Below are positions 31,976 through 37,686 of a stretch of DNA of 37,686 bases, one piece after another. This stretch comes from Modestobacter sp. (GTDB lineage Bacteria; Actinomycetota; Actinomycetes; Mycobacteriales; Geodermatophilaceae): the NCBI GenBank assembly GCA_025965635.1, contig JAOPWO010000302.1, forward strand, positions 1-37,686. Direction: 5' to 3'. Below the pieces are notes generated by a model. That model saw only the letters and a list, made by a program, of their open reading frames with translations, ran no database searches and was not told the DNA's origin. The translations under genes and the position numbers were made by a program. Positions within the stretch are counted from its first letter, which is position 1, and the number at the start of each line of letters is the position of its first letter.

Positions 31976-33931
31976 TCAGCCGAAGGCCACCCGCGCCTCC
32001 TCCGACGCCGGCGAGGGTCCGTTCGACGCCGGGAGGGGCCCGGGCGCGCTGAGGTCCGGGCCAGCCGGTTGCTGCACCGCCACGACCGCGGGATCCAGTG
32101 TCAGGACGGTGTACCCGGCCACTGCTCCCGCGCCGAAGCCGGGCGCGAAGATCCGTACCGGCCTGGAGATGACGCCGTCGCGCACCGCGTCGTGGATGGC
32201 CAGCGGGATGCTCGCCGACGAGGTGTTCCCGACCTCCTCGATGTTGAAGTACAGCTGATCGGGGGTGAGCCCGGCCTGCTGGGCCAGCTGCAGCACCATG
32301 GTCTTGTTGGCCTGGTGCGGGACGATGAGGTCGATGCTGTCCAGCAAGGAGCCCGCCCGGCCGTCCGGGTCGGGCAGGGCGGTGATCTCCTCGATCATCT
32401 GCGCGAGGTAGCGGCCGGCCAGCGCCTTCACGTGCGGGCCGAAGACGGTGATGTTGTTGTCGAAGACCGGGTTGGGCCAGATGATGGAGTTCACCTCGCT
32501 GGCCGGACCGCTGGCGTAGGTCTGCATGTAGTGGAAGTCCGGAGCGGCGCCGTCCGGCGCCGGTCCCACGACCATCGCCGCCGCGCCGTCCCCGAAGATC
32601 ATGCGTGAGGTGCGGACGTTGCCGATCTTGTCGGAGAACTTCTCGACGCACACCACCAGGACCGGCCTGGCCACCTCCTGCAGCAGCCGGGTCGCCTCGG
32701 CCAGCCCGTAGGGCATCCCCGCACAGGCGGCGATGATGTCGTAGGCGGCGTGGGTCTGGTGGATCCCGAGCTGACCGCAGATGTAGGTGGCCAGGGACGG
32801 GATCAGCCGCGAGCTGGTGCAGGTGCACACCAGGACGCCGCCGATCTCCTCCGGTTCCCGCTGGGCCTTCGCCAGCGCAGCCTGCGCGGCCTGCAGACCG
32901 AGCTCCTCCAGGCTCAGCGAGCTGTACCGGCGCTGCTCGATCCCGGTCTTGTCGCGGATCTCGTCGGCACCCATCGGCGACCAGTTGTAGGCGGAGTTGC
33001 GGATCAGGTCCGCGTTGCTGCACACCTGGTCGCCGTGCACGGCCGCCAGCGACTCCAGGCGGGGCAGGACGGCGAACTGGCCGCGCACGTCGATCGCCGG
33101 GAACGGACGCACCGGTGGCCGCGGATCCCGGGCCGCCGCCGCCGGCCGGCTCCGGACGCCGGCGTCCAGCCGCCGCAGGAAGGCCCGCACCTCGGCGTCG
33201 CGGGGGTGGAAGGTGACCACGTGGTCGTCGTCGGCCAGCTGGCCGGCCCTGACCAGCTCCACCTGCGACCGGTCCCACGGGTACTGGTTGTGCAGCACCA
33301 TCGCCCACCGGAGCAGCGCCTCGAGCTCGGGGACCTCCTCGTCACAGTCCAGGATGTCGGTGTAGCCGTAGACCGGGTAGTCCGGGTCGTAGTCCGGCAG
33401 CCGGAAGGTGAGGTTGTCCGGCGTCTCCAGGAACTGGGCCACCGTCGGCTTGATCGCGGGGAGCGTGGTCGCATGGTTCCGGCGGTTGCCGAAGACGTCG
33501 AAGAGGATCTCGAAGATCCGGTCCTCGACCGCCCCGTCCCACTGGGCCGGCAGCGTCGGGTAGGCCGACCGGACCGCGGCGATCTTGGTGTCCCCGTCCT
33601 CCCAGGGTTCCAGCACGGGCAGGAAGACGTCGGTCCGGGTCCGGGGCACGTCGGCCCACCGCGTCGGCCGCTTGTCGTACATGGTCATCGCGAAGCGGTT
33701 GGCCCAGAACAGGTTCAGGGCCAGGTCCCGCATGAGGGCGTACCGGCTCTCGTAACCGCCGATCCGGATCTTCTCCAGGATGTCGGTGCCGCTGGGGGCC
33801 TTGGTCTCGAAGTCCCGGCGGATGACGCTGTCGAGCTGCTCTAGGGACTCCATGGTGGAGAAGTCCAGCTGCGGGAAGATGTTCGAGGGCAGCACCAGGC
33901 GACCGTGCCGGTTGAGAACGAACGCGTTCAT
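31976..33931 (-). CDS. KAS III-like beta-ketoacyl synthase with unrecognised N-terminal region
   Basis: A 651-residue protein in two parts. Residues ~285-625 are a KAS III (FabH-like) thiolase fold with a complete triad: Cys403 (DIIAACAGMPYGL), His539 (IVPHQANKTM) and Asn569 (EVGNTSSASIP), plus MGADEIRDKTGIEQRRYSSL and the FAPGFGAGAVAGYTVL end. In FabH the residue after HQAN-x is usually Arg for ACP docking; here Lys follows (HQANK). Residues 1-284 have no domain I know: ILEKIRIGGYESRYALMRDL, ALNLFWANRFAMTMYDKRPT and DYDPDYPVYGYTDILDCDEE show well-formed, aromatic-rich sequence. AGGAGGAG precedes ATG 33931, and the start overlaps the ACC stop by 4 bp, so the two are translated together. A malonyl-CoA-using condensation, perhaps to acetoacetyl-CoA, is inferred. 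Confidence 0.85.
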   Translation of the reverse strand: MNAFVLNRHGRLVLPSNIFPQLDFSTMESLEQLDSVIRRDFETKAPSGTDILEKIRIGGYESRYALMRDLALNLFWANRFAMTMYDKRPTRWADVPRTRTDVFLPVLEPWEDGDTKIAAVRSAYPTLPAQWDGAVEDRIFEILFDVFGNRRNHATTLPAIKPTVAQFLETPDNLTFRLPDYDPDYPVYGYTDILDCDEEVPELEALLRWAMVLHNQYPWDRSQVELVRAGQLADDDHVVTFHPRDAEVRAFLRRLDAGVRSRPAAAARDPRPPVRPFPAIDVRGQFAVLPRLESLAAVHGDQVCSNADLIRNSAYNWSPMGADEIRDKTGIEQRRYSSLSLEELGLQAAQAALAKAQREPEEIGGVLVCTCTSSRLIPSLATYICGQLGIHQTHAAYDIIAACAGMPYGLAEATRLLQEVARPVLVVCVEKFSDKIGNVRTSRMIFGDGAAAMVVGPAPDGAAPDFHYMQTYASGPASEVNSIIWPNPVFDNNITVFGPHVKALAGRYLAQMIEEITALPDPDGRAGSLLDSIDLIVPHQANKTMVLQLAQQAGLTPDQLYFNIEEVGNTSSASIPLAIHDAVRDGVISRPVRIFAPGFGAGAVAGYTVLTLDPAVVAVQQPAGPDLSAPGPLPASNGPSPASEEARVAFG

Positions 33932-36900
33932 GTCGACTCCTCCTGGACAACGTGCGGCGTGCCCCGTGTGGCGCGCTGCATCCCTCGCTCCACGGCGGCG
34001 ACGAGGCGGGGCCGGAGCTCGGCGGCGGGGATGATGGCGTGCACGGAGCCCACCTCGCGGGCCCGCTCTATGTTGTGCACCGCCTCGAACTCCGCCGCCA
34101 CCTCGCCCAGCTTCTCCGAGCGGACGGCGCTGCGCAGGGCCGTCAGCTCCGCCCGGAGCCGGGCCTGCCCGACCCCGTCGGCCGCGACCAGCGCCGCCTC
34201 CAGGTCACGCACGCGGGGATCGGCGGCGGTGCGCTTGTCGACCTGCCCCGTGAACACCACTGCGGCAGCGGGCGCCCCGCCGAGGACCGAGGCATAGGAC
34301 CCCTCGACCGCCAGCACCTCCATGTTGTCGTTCAGGACGCCGGAGAACACCACGAACGCCCCGCCGTGGTACCGGGAGATGACGCAGAAGACGATCGGGC
34401 CGTCGAAGTTGACGATCGCGCGGCCGATCTCGGCGCCGTACTCCAGCTGCACGTTGCGCAACGACTCCGGTGAGCCGTCGAAACCCGAGAGGTTGGCCAG
34501 CACCACCAGCGGCCGGTTGCCACTGCACGCGTTGATCGCCCGCGCAGCCTTCTTCGACGACCGCGGGAACAGCGTCCCGGCGGTCCACTGATCGGGCCCG
34601 TCCGCCGGGAAGCTCCCGCGTCGCGGGATGGGTCGGGACTCGATCCCCAGGATCGTGACGGGGTGGCCACCCAGGTGGGCGTCGTGGACGACGGTGGTGT
34701 CGGCGTCGGCCATGCCCGCCCAGCGCTCGAGCACCGGGTGGTCGGAGTCGCTGACGGCCCGCATGACCGTCCGGATGTCGAAGGCCTTCTTCCGGTCGGG
34801 GTTGGCCTCGGCCGAGAAGATGTCGCCGACCGTGGTGAACTCGCTCGACGGGTGCTGGTGCGGGAACGGGCGCACGTCCCGGTCCGTCGGGTCGGCGGTG
34901 TCGGCCGGCCGGGCCCAGCGCTCGCCGGGTGCGACGTAGGCGTGTTCGTAGTGCTGGAACAGCAGCTCGACCGCGGCAGTCAGGTTCGGTGCCCAGTACT
35001 GCGCCTGCCCGTTGGGCCCCATGACGCGGTCGTAGCCGCCGATCCCGAAGTTGTCCTCGGCCGAGACGCCGCCGGAGTAGTCCAGCGAGTGCTTCCCGGT
35101 GAGCACCATCGCGCTGTCCGGCGTCATGACCAGGATGCCCTTGGTGTGCATCAGCATCGTGGCCTCGGCGTTCCAGTACGGCTGCGCGCCGACGTTGATG
35201 CCGGCGACGACGACGTTCACCTCGCCGCCCGCCTGGGTGAACGAGATCAGCCGGCGCAGCGCGCGGGCGACCCAGTCCATGTTCTCGGTGCCGCTGTCCA
35301 TCGAGATGCGCGCTCCGGAGGACAGCGCGAACCACTCGACCGGGATGCCGCGCTGCTCGGCCAGGTCCAGCGCGGCGACCACGCGCGCGCACTCCGGCTC
35401 GGCCACGGTGCCGAGTGCCTTCGTCGGGTCACCGAACAGGACCACCCTCGACATGCCTTCGGGGTACCGCTTCGTCGGTGTCTCCACCACGCCTGCCACC
35501 AGCCCGGCCGTGTTCCGACCGGGTGGACGCTGGACCGGCACCAGCCGGCCGGCCCCGTCCAGGTCGTGCTCGACGAAGGTGCCTCCCGGACCCGCCAGCA
35601 GCGGCGCGAGCTCGTAGGGGTACACCGTGCCGCGGGCGCGGGAGCGCAGCACCTTCTGGGTGTAGTCGTCCAATGGCCGCATCGGCTCGGTCGGCCGGTC
35701 GGTCACCCGCATGCTGACGCCGGTGCCGGGGGCGTAGGAGAAGCGCAGCGCGACCTCCCGGGGCGACTGGGCCCCCTCCTCCTGCAGCCGGGCCAGCAGG
35801 ATGATCTCCTCCAGTCCAGCTCCTGCTGTCAGCGGCGCGGACGCCCGCGCGAGGCTCGCCAGTTCCGACAGCGGGACCTCGATCGAGGGCCAGGCGTAGA
35901 GGAACACCCGGTTGTGGTCCAGGGGGCGAGCGGACCGCCGCTGCGACTGCGCCCGGCGGAGGCCGTCCAGACAGGCCGTCAACTGCCGCTCGACCGTCGG
36001 GTAGGCGACGACCACGCCTGCGTCGTCCCGGACCGCGGTCAGGTCACGGACCTCCGCCATGGCGATGAACCGCTCGTCGCCCGGGTTCTCCTTCGCGACG
36101 ATGTGGAACAGGTAGGTGTCCTCCGCCGACGGCAGGCGGACCCCGTCGAAGTTCTTCAGGCGCCAGAGGTTGAGCCGCTGCGCGGTCAGCGGGTGCAGGC
36201 CGCGGATGAGCCGGTCCTCGACCAGCCCGCCCGCGTCCGGGCCGTCCGTCGCCGGTCGGAAGGTCACGGCCTCGGCATCGCCGTCGGGCGTGGACACCGT
36301 CACCGTCACCCGGCGGGCCGTCCGCAACGGCGCCAGCCCGTCCAGCAGGTCGCGCAGTTCCGCTGCCATCGTGTCGGTGTCCGCCGGACGGTCCGGCCAG
36401 GACAGGTAGAGGTCCACCAGCAGGTGCGGGGGGTCGGCGACGTCTCCGGCCGCCCCCGCGAGCGCGGCGAGGGCCGCGGACAGGGCGTCCCGCTCCGTCA
36501 TCAGGGCGACCAGGTGCAGTCGCGTCCCGCTCAGCTCGTAGTCCGCCGAGACGCAGGAGTGACCGTCGAGCAGGGAGGACCGCACGTGCTCCAGGTCCCG
36601 GCTGCGGTAGTAGCGGCGGGTGAGGACCTCGAGCACCGGGTCGGGCTCCGCCGTCCGACGCCCGGCACGCCGGCCCAACAGCCGGATCAACGGCTCGGGG
36701 CTCGCCACGAGCGTCTCGATCTGCGCCATGCTGTCGCTGGTGTCACCGCGCGCGCCTGCCTCGTCGAGCTGGGCCAGCAGCCGGGAGGCCTCGTCGAGCA
36801 CCTCCTGACGGGCCTGCTGCAACACCGGCTCCTCGAAGAACCGGAAGCGGACGGCGCGGGCCAGGTCACCGACCGACGGATAGCGCAGCTGGGTGGCGGT

Positions 36901-37686
36901 GACCAGCCTGTCGAGCACCTCCCCGACCTCCGACCGCGACGGGCCCCGGGGCGGGGCCCCGGCGCTCAGCCAGCGCCCCAGCAGCGCCTGGACGGCGGGC
37001 AGCTGGTCGGCGATGCGCTGCTGGGCCAGGAAGATGCGGTGCACGGCCCCCTCCAGGGCCGGGCCCGGCTCCAGGTCGCCGACGTCGTAGTGCAGCAGTG
37101 CCCGGCAGAGCCGGCCGCGGAAGCTCTCCGGGAGCGCCTCCCGCTCCACGTCGAGGGAGTGCAGGTAGGCGTGGAAGTACTCCCGCGGGCTGTGCACCTG
37201 CTGGTCGGCTTCCTCCTCCTCGCTGGCCGGGCGGTTGCGGGCCAGCTCGCAGAGATCGGCGAACGTGGTGAGGACGGTCAGCTCGCCGTGCAGCAACTCC
37301 GGGTCGTCCACCGGCAGCCCGCTGTGCGCCGCGCTGTACGCCGCTACCAGCTGTCGCGCGTGGCCGGCGCTGACGTCGTACCCGGTGATCAGCGCCTGCA
37401 GCTCCGCCAGCACCGGCAGTGCCGCGTTGCCCGGGTCGGGCTGCTGCCCGTCCGTGACGGCCGGGAACGCGATCCGCTCACCCGAGGCCTCCTCGACGTC
37501 CCCACCGGTCCGCTCGAGGTCCAGCAGCGCTGCACCGGCATCGACCTGGGCGTTCGCCCCGACCAGCACCGTGCGGACGCGGCCGGTGAACGGCGCCCGC
37601 ACCGCGGTCTCCATCTTCATGCTCTCCAGCACGGCGACCGTCTGGCCGGCCTCGACCTCCTGCCCGGCCTGGACACGGACGGCGAC
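33928..37686 (-). CDS. Eukaryote-type multidomain acetyl/acyl-CoA carboxylase (5' end outside window)
   Basis: The gene runs off the right edge; 1252 codons are visible. Numbered from the edge, residues 1-45 are the biotin carrier end with VLESMKMET, biotinyl-Lys24. Residues ~60-580 resemble the central region of eukaryotic ACC (RFRFFEEPVLQQARQEVLDE, RRYYRSRDLEHVRSSLLDGH). Residues ~600-1240 are the carboxyltransferase halves: VPVQRPPGRNTAGLVAGVVE, GDPTKALGTVAEPECARVVA, RISMDSGTENMDWVARALRR, MLMHTKGILVMTPDSAMVLT, then NLSGFDGSPESLRNVQLEYG. A biotin carboxylase domain is expected upstream of the window. Such one-chain ACCs are uncommon in actinobacteria, which normally use separate AccA3/AccD subunits. 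It is translationally coupled to the KAS III-like gene. Confidence 0.88.
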   Translation of the reverse strand, partial: VAVRVQAGQEVEAGQTVAVLESMKMETAVRAPFTGRVRTVLVGANAQVDAGAALLDLERTGGDVEEASGERIAFPAVTDGQQPDPGNAALPVLAELQALITGYDVSAGHARQLVAAYSAAHSGLPVDDPELLHGELTVLTTFADLCELARNRPASEEEEADQQVHSPREYFHAYLHSLDVEREALPESFRGRLCRALLHYDVGDLEPGPALEGAVHRIFLAQQRIADQLPAVQALLGRWLSAGAPPRGPSRSEVGEVLDRLVTATQLRYPSVGDLARAVRFRFFEEPVLQQARQEVLDEASRLLAQLDEAGARGDTSDSMAQIETLVASPEPLIRLLGRRAGRRTAEPDPVLEVLTRRYYRSRDLEHVRSSLLDGHSCVSADYELSGTRLHLVALMTERDALSAALAALAGAAGDVADPPHLLVDLYLSWPDRPADTDTMAAELRDLLDGLAPLRTARRVTVTVSTPDGDAEAVTFRPATDGPDAGGLVEDRLIRGLHPLTAQRLNLWRLKNFDGVRLPSAEDTYLFHIVAKENPGDERFIAMAEVRDLTAVRDDAGVVVAYPTVERQLTACLDGLRRAQSQRRSARPLDHNRVFLYAWPSIEVPLSELASLARASAPLTAGAGLEEIILLARLQEEGAQSPREVALRFSYAPGTGVSMRVTDRPTEPMRPLDDYTQKVLRSRARGTVYPYELAPLLAGPGGTFVEHDLDGAGRLVPVQRPPGRNTAGLVAGVVETPTKRYPEGMSRVVLFGDPTKALGTVAEPECARVVAALDLAEQRGIPVEWFALSSGARISMDSGTENMDWVARALRRLISFTQAGGEVNVVVAGINVGAQPYWNAEATMLMHTKGILVMTPDSAMVLTGKHSLDYSGGVSAEDNFGIGGYDRVMGPNGQAQYWAPNLTAAVELLFQHYEHAYVAPGERWARPADTADPTDRDVRPFPHQHPSSEFTTVGDIFSAEANPDRKKAFDIRTVMRAVSDSDHPVLERWAGMADADTTVVHDAHLGGHPVTILGIESRPIPRRGSFPADGPDQWTAGTLFPRSSKKAARAINACSGNRPLVVLANLSGFDGSPESLRNVQLEYGAEIGRAIVNFDGPIVFCVISRYHGGAFVVFSGVLNDNMEVLAVEGSYASVLGGAPAAAVVFTGQVDKRTAADPRVRDLEAALVAADGVGQARLRAELTALRSAVRSEKLGEVAAEFEAVHNIERAREVGSVHAIIPAAELRPRLVAAVERGMQRATRGTPHVVQEEST

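Overview
The window is about 37.7 kb of very GC-rich DNA. It has GTG/TTG starts, many 4-bp ATGA-type overlaps and actinobacterial gene families: a PaaR-type TetR, a RamB-type regulator, a LigC-type ligase and a eukaryote-like multidomain acyl-CoA carboxylase. A soil actinobacterium fits best, possibly a Geodermatophilaceae member; that family guess is inference from gene content and style. I see no rRNA, tRNA, CRISPR array, insertion sequence or prophage.

Layout. (1) 1-4.1 kb: the N-terminus of a ferredoxin-reductase-like flavoprotein (cut by the window edge), a feruloyl-CoA-synthase-like ligase with a divergent XRE-cupin regulator, then a gene graveyard holding remnants of an acyl-CoA ligase and of paaZ. 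(2) 4.1-10.4 kb: phenylacetate catabolism, with paaR and paaK on the minus strand divergent from paaABCDE. Two matching operator-like sites lie between them. (3) 10.4-12.5 kb: a thioesterase-like remnant, 4-hydroxyphenylpyruvate dioxygenase and a divergent Lrp/AsnC regulator. (4) 12.5-17.2 kb: the glyoxylate shunt, a RamB-like regulator divergent from aceA-aceB, closed by a strong hairpin. (5) 17.2-23.3 kb: an ATP-dependent DNA ligase, a convergent and overlapping MFS transporter, a decayed sarcosine/N-methyltryptophan-oxidase-type gene, and a 950-residue FAD/Fe-S D-lactate-dehydrogenase-type protein. (6) 23.6-37.7 kb: a polyhydroxyalkanoate (PHA) island. It has two phasins (one with a SAP-like C-terminus), an alpha/beta hydrolase, a PHB-depolymerase-family esterase, phaB behind a perfect CRP/GlxR-type site, a PhaC-like Cys-box hydrolase, an XRE regulator, class I phaC, a KAS III-like synthase with an unrecognised ~280-residue N-terminal part, and a eukaryote-type ACC that runs off the right edge.

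How it fits together. Phenylacetate breakdown yields acetyl-CoA and succinyl-CoA, and fatty-acid or aromatic growth needs the glyoxylate shunt. Surplus acetyl-CoA can go to PHB through PhaB and PhaC. No beta-ketothiolase (phaA) is present here, but an acyl-CoA carboxylase and a KAS III-like enzyme are translationally coupled next to phaP-phaC. The main speculative idea is therefore that acetoacetyl-CoA for PHB is made from malonyl-CoA plus acetyl-CoA (NphT7-like chemistry) rather than by a thiolase. A second theme is decay: at least three genes (paaZ, an acyl-CoA ligase, an amine oxidase) carry internal deletions plus frameshifts, and a fourth fragment may be similar.
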